From Utricularia gibba (taxonomy: Eukaryota > Streptophyta > Magnoliopsida > Lamiales > Lentibulariaceae): a DNA stretch of 64,000 nt. How positions within the stretch are numbered: position 1 is the stretch's first letter; each line of letters begins with the position of its first letter. The translations under genes were made by a program, and so were the position numbers. The notes beneath the pieces are model-generated. The model saw only the letters and a list, made by a program, of their open reading frames with translations, had not been told where the DNA came from and ran no database searches. Shown here one piece after another: positions 51,541 to 61,608 of this stretch. The stretch lies in NCBI GenBank assembly GCA_002189035.1, contig NEEC01000012.1, positions 806,001-870,000 on the forward strand, written 5' to 3'.

Positions 51541-52459
51541 TGATGGCACACGCTTTCTTTGAATTTTGTAATGCAAAGTAGTTATGTTTTATTGTGGTTT
51601 AGGTTATGTAAATGTGGTTTTTCATGTTTTATGTGTTATTTATATTAATTTTGTGTGTTTATGTTGAAAAGTGGACTAAATCAAAGGATTTAGTCTACCA
51701 TCTTTGTTGCCAATGTTTAATTAAGTTCAACAGTAGGATTCACATCAAATCAGACTCACAAACGTGTGGAAGAAGTAGAGAAGGGCACAGCATCCGAAGA
51801 GAGACAAAGAGGCCGCTTGCAGTTTGACAGTTCAAGCCAAGAACAGTGATGATGTCAGGAACAGTGCACTAGAGTAAAGGAGAAGAGAGATTTTTCAAAA
51901 AAGGGAGAGCGGGAATAGAAGACAGCACACACGAGGGAGCTTCTCTCCAATACCTCCAACACGAAGAACACCAACCAAAAGAGGAGAAGAAGGTCTTCAT
52001 CCTCAAGAACAGCATCAGAGCCCAGTCCAATGCTACTGTTCTGGGCTGTGAACAGTAGCAACCGGGCAATAGAACAATGTTTATTTCTTTTTCATTTACT
52101 GAATGTTTTGAGTTTATGTATCTAACTTACTTACAATGTTTCTGTTATTTTTGCCACATTGTCTAAATGAAATCATGTTTTATTTTTCAAGTATGAGTAG
52201 CTAAAACTCTAGTGAAGTCTTAAGGTAAAACATGGTGGTGTGGATCTAGGGTTGATAATGAAATTTACGATTGTTTCTAAGTTCTTGTTTCGATCATTAC
52301 ATGAGTAGACCTAAGGAGGGGAACAAGTAACTTTGCAACTAATATGCTTGATTTAGAAGTAGACTAACAAATCAAGGTGGGAGCAATATGTGTTAGTCCG
52401 AGGTAGAACCAATAGAACCGAGTAGGATCTAATTCTATACACTTTGCATGCAGGTAGAT
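51541..52459 (+). repeat. First (outer) Athila LTR copy, 3' truncated
   Basis: It starts TGATGGCACAC and runs parallel to the next LTR through GTGGACTAAATC, GAACAGT motifs and CTTTGCATGCAGGTAGATT, where it stops. The two copies differ at many sites, so this is not a recent duplication. Confidence 0.8.
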
Positions 52460-53537
52460 TGATGACACACATTTTTCCTAAATTCCAAAATGCAAAATGG
52501 TTATATTTTATTATGGTTTAGGTTAGATAAATGTGATTTTTCATGTTTTAGTGGTGTTTATGTTAATCTCATGTGATTATGTGAAAAGTGGACTAAATCC
52601 TTTGTTTTAGTCCACAACTTTTGTTACTAATGTTTCAGTAAGTTCAACAAGGAAATCACCAGAAAATCAGACGTGCAAGCATGTGAAACAAGTGAAAAAG
52701 GGCGCAAAATACGGAGAAGGACAAAGAGCATTGTTCTGCTGCCACCGCAGTCTGCAAGTTCAGTCTGGGAACAGTGCTGGCGCCCCAGAACAGTACTGGC
52801 AGTCAAGAACAATGCAATGGAGTGAAGCAAAAGGGAAAATTATTTTGAAAAGGAAGGAGGAGCAAAAAGAACAAGCAGGCAGCTAGGGGTGGAGCACGGA
52901 GAGCACCCAAGGGGCTTCTCCTCCAACTCCAATACGAAGAACACAAACCAAGGGAGAAGAAGAATGACTTCACCCTCAAGAACAGCATCAGAACCCAGTC
53001 CAGCACTACTGTTTCGGCCAGGGAACAGTAGCAGACGGAAAACTGAATTCTTACTGCTTTACTTTAGTTTGTTGATGTTTTCAGTTTCTGCACACAACTC
53101 TTTCACAATGTTCTTGACATTTTCGTTGTTTTATGTTAATGCTATCATGCTTAACCTTCAAAGTATGAGTAGCTAAAACCCTAGGGATGTCTTAAGGAAA
53201 AGCATGGTGATGTGGGTTTAGGAGTCTTAGTAAAATTCATTATTGTTTCTTAATTCTTGTTTCTATCATTCCATGGGTAGACCTAAGGAGGGGAACAAGT
53301 AACTGCACAATTAAGAAACTTGGTTTAGAGGTAGACCAACAAATCAAGGCGGGCGCAGTAGGTGTTAGTTCAGGGTAAAACCAATAAAATCGGGTAGATC
53401 TAGTTCTATACACTTTGCATGCGATTAGACCTAATTGTAAGGTTAGTGATGATATTGGAGACTAGCTTAGGCGAAAATTTATTTGATAACGGATTTTCTA
53501 TTTTTATTGCAACGATATTAGGAATTTCTGTTTATCA
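52460..53537 (+). repeat. Second Athila LTR copy, adjoining the primer site
   Basis: It starts TGATGACACAC and ends TTCTGTTTATCA, directly followed by the primer site. Compared with the solo LTR at 40722-42122 it lacks several hundred bases between TTAGGCGAAAA and TTTATTTGATAACGG. Confidence 0.85.
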
Positions 53538-53540
53538 AAT

Positions 53541-53558
53541 TGGCACCGTTGCCGGGGA
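53541..53558 (+). promoter_or_regulatory. Primer binding site of the Athila element (tRNA-Asp type)
   Basis: TGGCACCGTTGCCGGGGA lies three bases after the LTR. It matches the standard Athila/Tat tRNA-Asp site TGGCGCCGTTGCCGGGGA with one change. Confidence 0.9.
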
Positions 53559-53727
53559 GCGATGTTCAATTGTTTTGTGTTTTTAGTTGATGGATTTGTG
53601 TTCCTTTGGTGCAGCGAATTTCGATTTCAATCTTGAGGTCGAGAGGGCTGCTTGAGGGAAGTGCAAAAAAATCAAGGGAGGTGGTCAAGTTGAGGAAAAT
53701 CCTAACCGTAACCACCCAAATCTGAAA

Positions 53728-56147
53728 ATGGCCGAACAGGAGAAGACATTGAACGAATTAGATGCTGCTGATCACACTGACAAGGGATTGTGTATCAATT
53801 TTTCAGATGATGCAGCCAGTGAACTCAAACCGGCCATGATTAATTTTTTGCCAAAGTTCTATGGGAAGGCTGGAGAAAATCCACACGAGCACTTGGATAA
53901 TATTACCATAGTTTGCACATCATTTAAAAGTGCTGGAGTGATGGAAGAAGCAATTTGTTTGAGGGCATTTCAATTTACTTTGGAAGGAGGAGTAAGGATA
54001 TGGTTTAATTCCTTGAAGCCAAAAAGCATATCAGATTGGGCTGGCATGAAGAAAGCATTCTTTAGCAAATATTTACCTGCCTCTAAAGTTGAAGAAATTA
54101 GAAAGAGATTCAGTGACATTGAGCAAATGAATGGGGAGTCACTTCATGAGTATTGGGAGAGGTTTAATCAATTGCTTGGATCTTGTCCTCACCATGGTTT
54201 TCAATCTGCTTCCTTGGTCAAATATTTTTATGATGGATTAATGTACACTGGTAGATCCATGGTTGATTCAGCAGCAGGGGGATTCTTGAGAAAAGAGACA
54301 CTAACCGAAGCTCTTTCCTTGCTTGAGGAGTTGGCTGAGCATTCTAGGCATAATATTAGAAAGCATACCTCAAACAAGTGGAGAGTAAGCCCAGGGCTTC
54401 AGAGATTGAACTCACGAAAAATGTTGCTGCTATGTTAGAAATGATGAAGGAGCTATTCTTATTCCAGGCCAAGAACATGCCGTGGGAAACTGTCATAGAA
54501 CAGGGCATGTTGCGGAAAAGTACCCAAATTTATTCGAAGAAGACCATGCCAAGGCTATGGGATATTTAGAGCCCCAACAGAGGAAGAAATATGATCAATA
54601 TTCAAATGCTTACTACCCAAGCTGGAGGGATCATCTAAATTTTCGTTGGAGCAACAATGAAAAATTTTCAAGAGCAAAGATCATATCAGGCACCTCTATT
54701 TCAAAGACAAAACCAGAAAAACCAGCAGCATTTTGAAGGCTCAAATGAAGGCAACACCGGAGGGAGTGCTAGAAATTCTTTGGAAGAAATGATGAAAATG
54801 TTCATGGTGCAATCAACAAGAATTAAAGATGAAAATAGAAAATCTATCAAGAATTTGGAGACTCAATTGAGTCAATTGATATTGGAGCTCGGGGAATTGA
54901 AAAAGAAAGGGGAACCAACATCTTCATGTTCAAATTCGGGTGGAAGAGTGAATTGCAGCGCCATGACATTGAGGAACAGCAAGGAGAAACCCGACAGAGA
55001 CTTAGTTCGATCTAAGACTAAGACAGGTGAGAAGCAGGAATTCAGTGTTGTGATTGAAGACAAGGAAGAAGTGGTGGTTCATCGAGAACCTCATAAAATG
55101 AAGATCATTCAACCTCCATTTTATGAAAAGTTGAAGACAAAAGAAGATCAAGATGAAAAGGAGAAAATTTTGAAGATCTTGGGTAATGCTCAATTTAATT
55201 TGACTATTTTGGACTATATTTCTATGGTGCGAAAAAGTGTGAAATATTTGAAGAACCTTTGTATGTCCAAACCCAAGATGAAGGAAAAAGGAAAGGTATT
55301 TTTAAGTGAGAGTTGTTCAATACTACTCACTCAAAAGCTTCCTGAAAAATGCAAGGATTCGGGTACATTTTTCATTCCTTGCAAAATTGGAGATTTGAAT
55401 ATCAGGAGAGCCATGGCTGATTTAGGGGCTTCTTTTAATATGATGTCATATTCAGTTTATGAAACTCTTAGGTTGGGACCCTTGAAAGCATCTGGGGTGC
55501 AAATTGAATTGACGGATCGAAGCGTCATTTCTCTCAAAGGTTTGGTAGAAGATGTCCTAATTTGAATTGAGAATTTGATATTTCCAGCTGATTTTTATGT
55601 AATCAATATGCCTACTAGAGGATCAAAGGACACCACCATAATTTTGGGAAGATCATTTTTTAGTACATCCAATGGTATTATCAATGTGAAGATGGGGACA
55701 ATTGAGATGTCTCTTGATGAAGAAAAGATCACACTTCACATGAAGGATGTTATAAACTCTTCAAGTGATTTTGAAGGAGTTTCTTCTATGGAGCCAATCG
55801 AGAAAATTGTTGAAGAATACTTGAAGGAAGAAATGGACAAAGAGGGAAAAGGATATGAAGAATTATTTCTTGAGAATGCAAACATTGAGACAAAACTGGA
55901 GTATTTGAGTGCTCTTGGAAGTGAACAAGAAGAGAAAATCTCGAATCAAAAGCCCTTGGGTGCTCACATGCAAGAAATTTTGATGAATGATAAGCATGAA
56001 GATTATGTAACTCTTTCTGATGGTCTCAGCTCGGATCAAGAGACAACCTTGTTCGAGGAATTCATCCACAATCCAAAAGAAATTTTACTGAACTTGTATT
56101 ACTCTGAGTTAGAACCAGTATTTGTTGCCTTCCATTTTGAGACTTGA
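53728..56147 (+). pseudogene. Athila gag-protease ORF, broken
   Basis: Gag starts at ATG 53728 and shows the Athila capsid pattern: INFLPKFYGKAGENPHEHLD, LRAFQFTLEGG, GESLHEYWERFNQLLGSCPH and AAGGFLRKETLTEAL. The frame changes near 54400, and a zinc-knuckle-like NCHRTGHVAEKYP lies in the next frame; it changes again near 54660. From 54657 one frame runs to 56147 with a single TGA at 55563, where a CGA (Arg) would fit. This part holds the aspartic protease site AMADLGASFNMM near 55420 and TTIILGRSF. Downstream is an acidic tail ending LEPVFVAFHFET. Reverse transcriptase and integrase are missing. Confidence 0.85.
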
Positions 56148-56235
56148 TTTTGTCTACTGAACTTGTATTACTCTGAGTTAGAACCAGTATTTGTTGCCTT
56201 CCATTTTGAGACTTGATTTTGTCTACTGAACTTGT
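56087..56235 (+). repeat. 69-bp tandem duplication at the deletion junction
   Basis: Two identical 69-bp units start at 56087 and 56156 with ACTGAACTTGTATTACTCTG; a third start ACTGAACTTGT at 56225 opens the 3' LTR remnant. The stop codon of the protease ORF lies in the first unit. Confidence 0.95.
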
Positions 56236-56451
56236 TTACTATTGTTAATTTAAGTTTAGACTAAGAACTACCGTTAATTTGAATTCTGTATCTACTGAAA
56301 CACATGATAAGTACAAGCTCCTTATGATCGACCCCAAATTCTATTTTACATTTTATGTTAAATTTGTATCTTTTGAGAATTAAAGATTATAAATTTATTT
56401 GATACAAATTTTTATTTTTATTACAACGATATTAGGAATTTCCGTTTATCA
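56225..56451 (+). repeat. 3' LTR remnant of the Athila element
   Basis: It matches the last about 230 bases of the solo LTR at 40722-42122 (on its own strand) from ACTGAACTTGTTTAC through GATCGACCCC to GTTTATCA. Confidence 0.85.
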
Positions 56452-57130
56452 TAATTATAAAAATTCTACTTCCTTGGTTCAAAATAATATATGTAGCTTT
56501 TCCAAGAGTAACATGTCTATGTAGAAACCATTCTCATATATCAGACATATCTTTATCAAGTATGTCATTAATCGGCAGTATAATATGACCCATAGTATTC
56601 AAACAGACTTCTACCAGTAATTTTGGTTATATTTGATTGACCTCTAAAATAGAAGAATTCTTAGCAAATTTTTGACGACATAAAGTTGGTACATCCATAG
56701 AATCTTGCCACATAGGTGGTGGTTGACATAAGGCCATAACGAAGTCTCCCATACTCTAAATTGTGATTGTTCTGCAAAGGCAAAAAAGAAATAAATGTAA
56801 TATTTAATATGAGACATTATTAATTTTTTGAATAATTAATAATAAAAGAAATTAATATGAAAAAAGATTAATATGATCACATTACTACTTTGTTGCCGGT
56901 TGAATGTATATGTTCTTAATGACTTATTATCATGTGAGATAATATTATTAGTACTATCATCATCATCTCCATGTTTATCTTCTTGTTGGACCCCATCTTT
57001 CAACTCACAATCACCATCATTAGAATATATTGTTTGAAAAAAAAGGTTTTCATTTGGTTCAGCATTCAGAAAGGAATCTTCTGAATGCTTAGATCATAGA
57101 GTATATGATGAGATGGTTAGTGTGATCCTA
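56452..57130 (-). pseudogene. Unidentified coding-like remnant
   Basis: The minus strand has protein-like stretches: around 57090-56890 an acidic segment with CELKDGVQQEDKHGDDDDST, then, after a probable intron with acceptor CTTTGCAG near 56770, MALCQPPPMWQDSMDVPTLC and RQKFAKNSSILEVNQI. A downstream stretch LLVEVCLNTMGHIILPIND follows. Two or three stops interrupt it. I do not recognise the family. It directly abuts the 3' end of the Athila element, so its C-terminus may be cut off. Confidence 0.35.
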
Positions 57131-58079
57131 AAACAAACGAGAAAGGTATTACAAAATTCACAATTTCAATTTTTTAGACTTCTAAATTTAAATGATGTTC
57201 TTGATTCTTTTTTTGATAAGATAGAAATTTAACAATTTTACTAGTTGATTCTTTTGCACTTAAAAACAATCAGGATTATGCCCGTATGAAGGGAGGAGTT
57301 GATCAATATTGCACCATTCGACAGTTATAGTGATTTTTGGTCAACCCCTTCCCTCCCCCTCTCCCTTCCCATGAAATGTTCAACCCTCATGATCGAACGT
57401 ATTCACTTTGATAGTGTGATAGGAGATCATCAAAGAAGCCAATTATTTTTATTTTCTTTCAAATTTTATTGTGTTAATATTTGTAGCAAACATTTAAAAA
57501 TATACTATTTTAATAGAATGTTGAATTAGATTTAGTTTAAGTTTATTTGATATGTTTTGTCTAATTTTTTATGTTGTTTGTTGTGGTTACTTTATTGTAC
57601 AAGCATTGTCCATTGTTTTTCCTTTTATAATATTAGAAACCAATGTTATACTTGTATTGAGAATAGAATTAACTTTGTATTCCAAACATATATTAAATTC
57701 AATTCTATGAAAATTAATTTTGGAGAATCATTTCATTTTTATAAGAATCATGTGATCATAATTTTTCTATAAGAATTGATTTTGGAGAAATGATTCTAAA
57801 ATTAAGCTTATAATTATACCAATTTATAAATAATTTTAATTAATCCGAAAAAAATTGTGGTATTTTACAAAAATTAAACAATAACGTGTGTTAGTTTGCT
57901 AATTTTGTCAATATAATATATATGATATTTTATTTATTTACTTGTTTGCCCGATAAACAAAACACCAAGTATTAAGGTGAGTACCAGTGGCTGACACTCG
58001 AGATGTCAACACCCAGGCTTCGCCCTTGTGTATCTTGCCTTCCCTATTTAAAGACAGGGCTTTCCATTTCAGAGCTATT
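57131..58079. other. AT-rich spacer
   Basis: Mostly AT-rich, with a 10-bp-arm hairpin (GCATTCAGAA...TTCTGAATGC) just outside it at 57062-57088. 57960-58079 is probably the 3' flank of XRCC2. Confidence 0.4.
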
Positions 58080-58224
58080 CAAAGACAGGGAGGGCACCAA
58101 TAGTTATTTTGGAAAAGCTTGAAACTGCTCTTCGAAAATTTTTGTAGAGTCAATCTGGTAGGGAGACTTCCTCAGTGCACTGAGTAGCTCGGGATCCTCA
58201 TTCCTAATGGCGCAGGTCAAGACT

Positions 58225-60315
58225 TCAAACAAGCACCAGCGATCCATCCTGTACGCCCAAACCTATCAGACTGAGTGTTCTTCCATTCATTCCTGGAAGA
58301 AATATACACGACACCCCACCACTTACGTCAGTAATGATAAATCTGTCGGAGAAATCCACAGGTGGCAAATGCCATTCTGTCACAAAGCTTGCACAAGTCT
58401 GATCCTTCCGGTCACCACCTGGATTATGGATGACCCATTAACAGGATTGCATGGGAACGAACAAGAAAAACTAAAGAAGAAAGAAGAAACCTTGCGGATG
58501 CACAAGCACTCTGTGAGAGATAACGGACTGCAGGAAATACAATCCTTAGGCTTTTATATTAATAGACTGAAGAGTAGCTAAAAAGATTGTGACCCATACC
58601 TTCCACACGGAAGGCATGATGTCATGATGCCGCAGATTAGAAGGAACCCTGGATTCAAAAAACCAAACTTTCAAAAGTTCTGGCGTCAGGGATGGCAATG
58701 TCCAGCCACAGAACAAACAATAAAGTCGAAGACATAGATTAAAACAAAATGATCCAGAACTCCAAAAACGGAATCAGGTGTCAAAAAAAAAAAAAAAGAG
58801 CAAGTGGTCCATTCACGATGTTTAACTGCCTAATCTAGAAGTTTCATGCCGGGAAGAAATCCTATTGATAGACTGGTTACTACAGAGTCATGACGAGGAA
58901 GCAGCATAGTTGGAATTTGAAACAACCTTCCACTTGTAGACTGCTTATCTCCCAGAGCAGCTGATCTAGACAATAATACTACGACCGAATGCTGAAGTTG
59001 AAGATTATTTATTTCCTGCACAACAGCCTCTGCCACGCCCTGTAGAGAGATTTTCTTCCTGTCAATGAAAGGAATGAATAAGAATTACATAAATCAAGTT
59101 AATCATATGAAATAGGAGCAGATTACCGGCTGCTGGTAAAGGTGAATGTAGTTGGTAGACCCAAAGCATGATCCATCCAAAAGAAAGATCTAATGCTGAA
59201 ACCAAAAAAAATGTTAGTTATGGCACACCTTTGGGAATTGTTAATAATCCCAATAAAGGTATCATCTAAAGATTAAAAAAGCTTAGCTCAGGTCAGCTAT
59301 ACTGCTAGACATAACTTTCAAACCCCCTATTCAGATGAAGAATGATCATGCAATTTAAAAATTGAGAAATTGAGAACGCCAAGCATCTTCACGCAAACCT
59401 GTCTACAGTAAGCATGTATTCCGAAGCACCCCGTCTTTCTTTTTCATTATGAAGCAGATGCTGCAGCGCCTGCAGAAATGATTAGATTCCCACAGAAAAT
59501 GCAGAAAACAGCAAATTTCCAAGTGGAGGAAAGCATAAATACAGATAGAAATCTAAAAAGAATTTGGCATTTATACGAAGACAATATGTACAAACAAAGA
59601 TATGTAGATAAGACAGAATATAGCTACAAATGAGGAATTCATGGCGGAAGTTAGCTTCCACTAAATATTTATTTGCAGGATGAATTAATGTCGCATCTTG
59701 AGAAGCCTGATTGTTACCTTAAGAGTAGCAAGAAACTGAAAACTGCTGTAGCATCGTTTATATGAAAATCGCTTCATGCAACTGGCAAACAACTCTTTAT
59801 AACAGTCGTTGTCACTATTTTTCATCTTGCTTCCTACTCCAACGAAAAAAAATGGTCAAATTTGTGCAACCTACATGAAAGCTTTCAGCAGTAGAGATGA
59901 TTACTGTTAGCGCCAATGATACGCTTTCTCAATGCATTTGAAAGACTCAAAACATCGAAACGGCAGTCCAAATCGATGAAAACCACATTGCATTCCAGTC
60001 CCCCATATGGCACCCCCTTCCACTCTTTCGGCAAGATACAGTTTATCGCGGCCTGAGGGAAATGCCATTCACCACACAGAAGCGAAGTAGCAGACATGAT
60101 AAGAGAGGGGGAGGGGTGCATTGATACTGTACCTGGGTAAGAATAAGGGTTTTGGCAGACGAGGATGGGCCAACAATTTCAACGACGTGTCCAGCTCGGA
60201 TAGGGAATCTGTGAAGAGGTGGCGGCAGAAGGAAGAGCGGTCTCCCGGTGACAACTCTGATAAGGGCGTCTTTGGCAGTTTCATCGGTTTTGATCCAGGA
60301 AGACACTGACGACAT
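58225..60315 (-). CDS. XRCC2: XRCC2-like RAD51 paralogue (8 exons, C-terminal frame problem)
   Basis: XRCC2 is a RAD51 paralogue that acts with RAD51D in nuclear homologous-recombination repair. Exons on the minus strand: 60315-60133, 60052-59905, 59833-59718, 59469-59399, 59195-59127, 59058-58927, 58648-58600, 58418-about 58225; the first seven join in phase. Start MSSVSSWIKTDETAKDALIR; LLPPPLHRFPIRAGHVVEIV precedes a Walker A-like GPSSSAKT, and VVFIDLDCRFDVL is the Walker B region. Later landmarks are YKELFASCMKRFSYKRCY, GVAEAVVQEI and DIMPSVWK. In the last exon VVTGRIRLVQAL meets a TGA at 58382-58380, while another frame continues EWHLPPVDFSDRFIITD, as expected for the family. One base seems to be missing near 58385. 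A GTAAGT donor after IITD could lead to another exon. Retained introns cause apparent early stops. Confidence 0.87.
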
Positions 60316-61608
60316 CCCAATCCTTGAGTACTGCGCCAGGCGACAACGGAAGGGATGGTTATCTAGAAAAAGATGAACATACCCATTCCACAACTCTACC
60401 GTAAGTATTGAACTTCCCCAAACAAAAGCAGCATCCAAATATTGAATCACTCTCTGTCAGTCTAGCATCCAAATAAAAGCAGCATCTCTTGTTTCCACAA
60501 TGGACCACAAATCCAGGGCTTAGTACACTTCAACTGATCGCCAAAAAACGGCGTCAAACATGGGCTAATCTTCCGAGCGTGAACCATGGGTTCCATACTT
60601 GTCTCGCCACATCGCAGTCAAACCATGGGCATTCTGCTTTCTTCGTTCCATTCTCCAAGACAGCACATTGCCTTTGTCTGGAGGAGAGGAATGAACGGAC
60701 ACCTGATTCAAGGCGGACGCGAACCCAACAGCGAAGTCGTCACTCACAGCACGACTTGGCCCAATCAATGTTGTGGACTTGGAAAATTTGCGCCAATGAA
60801 TTTTAAACCTGCGCTGCTGAGATATATGGGAAGACAACATGTATTTTCTCGTTCTATTTCTGCTCTTCATCCTTGGCAAATGAAAATGTAGGCAACAGCA
60901 ATGAACCCTTGGTCCGCCGAACACAGCCATCGCACTGGCAATGAAAGTGTACGCTCTACAGCCTACAGGGTGGAGCGTAAAGGCCCAGAATGAGCACACA
61001 CTCCCCTTCTGCAGATCCGTGTAAACCCAAGATGTTACTGTTAGCGCTTATCCTTAACGAGTGATGATTAGTGTACGACCCTACGCCCATGGCTTTGTCC
61101 GAGGATTTTCTGGGTTTTTTTGTTTATGACTCCGGAATACCCGACCCGATAAATTCTGTGCCTTAAAATGTTAAAATCCCTCAATTAACAAAATCGTCCC
61201 CGCGGCTATTCTATCCGGGCTTCCTCTCCAGCCTTCGGTTTGCCCAACGCTCAGCACCCAGGGGGCGGCAACTACGTCTCAGAAGGCCAAGAGTTTTAAG
61301 GTGAAAACATAATGTTAGTCTCACTTTTTTAGGATTTCGTGTAGGTGCCTTGGCTTCTTGCAAAGTGCAATGTGCACGAGACTTTTCGTGTTCGTTTTGT
61401 GTCCTGACTTAATTCGAGATGGAAATAATTCGAAGTTGGGTTTCAATTTTTTTACCCACGAAACAGTTTTGATATTCTGTAAAGGAAACAAAGTCGATTA
61501 GACCATGTAGCTTGCTAAGGTTTGATACCTTCTAGTTGCTTTTAGTTTTCTTTGCTTGCTCCATATGCTATGGAAGTCAGTATCTTCAATTTCTTGACAG
61601 ACCGTGTG
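60316..61608. other. Shared upstream region of XRCC2 and the DnaJ gene
   Basis: About 1.3 kb of moderate GC lies between the divergent start codons. ORFs on both strands at 60489-60999 overlap and match nothing I know, so they are taken as noncoding or 5' UTR. The XRCC2 reading frame stays open upstream to 60450 but without family similarity. Confidence 0.5.

Larger units (their letters stand above)
51541..56451 (+). mobile_element. Athila-type Ty3/gypsy element, internally deleted
   Basis: The sequence contains two tandem 5' LTR copies, a tRNA-Asp-type primer site, gag, protease and the last 227 bases of a 3' LTR. Reverse transcriptase, RNase H and integrase are absent. Weak flanking repeats TAGTT (51536-51540) and TAATT (56452-56456) suggest the outer borders. 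Gag and protease sequences match the Athila lineage. It would depend on proteins from other elements. Confidence 0.85.

Noticed and set aside
60565-60999. 144-codon minus-strand ORF upstream of XRCC2
   Set aside because: It overlaps another ORF on the opposite strand and contains no motif I recognise; a 5' UTR or spacer is more likely.
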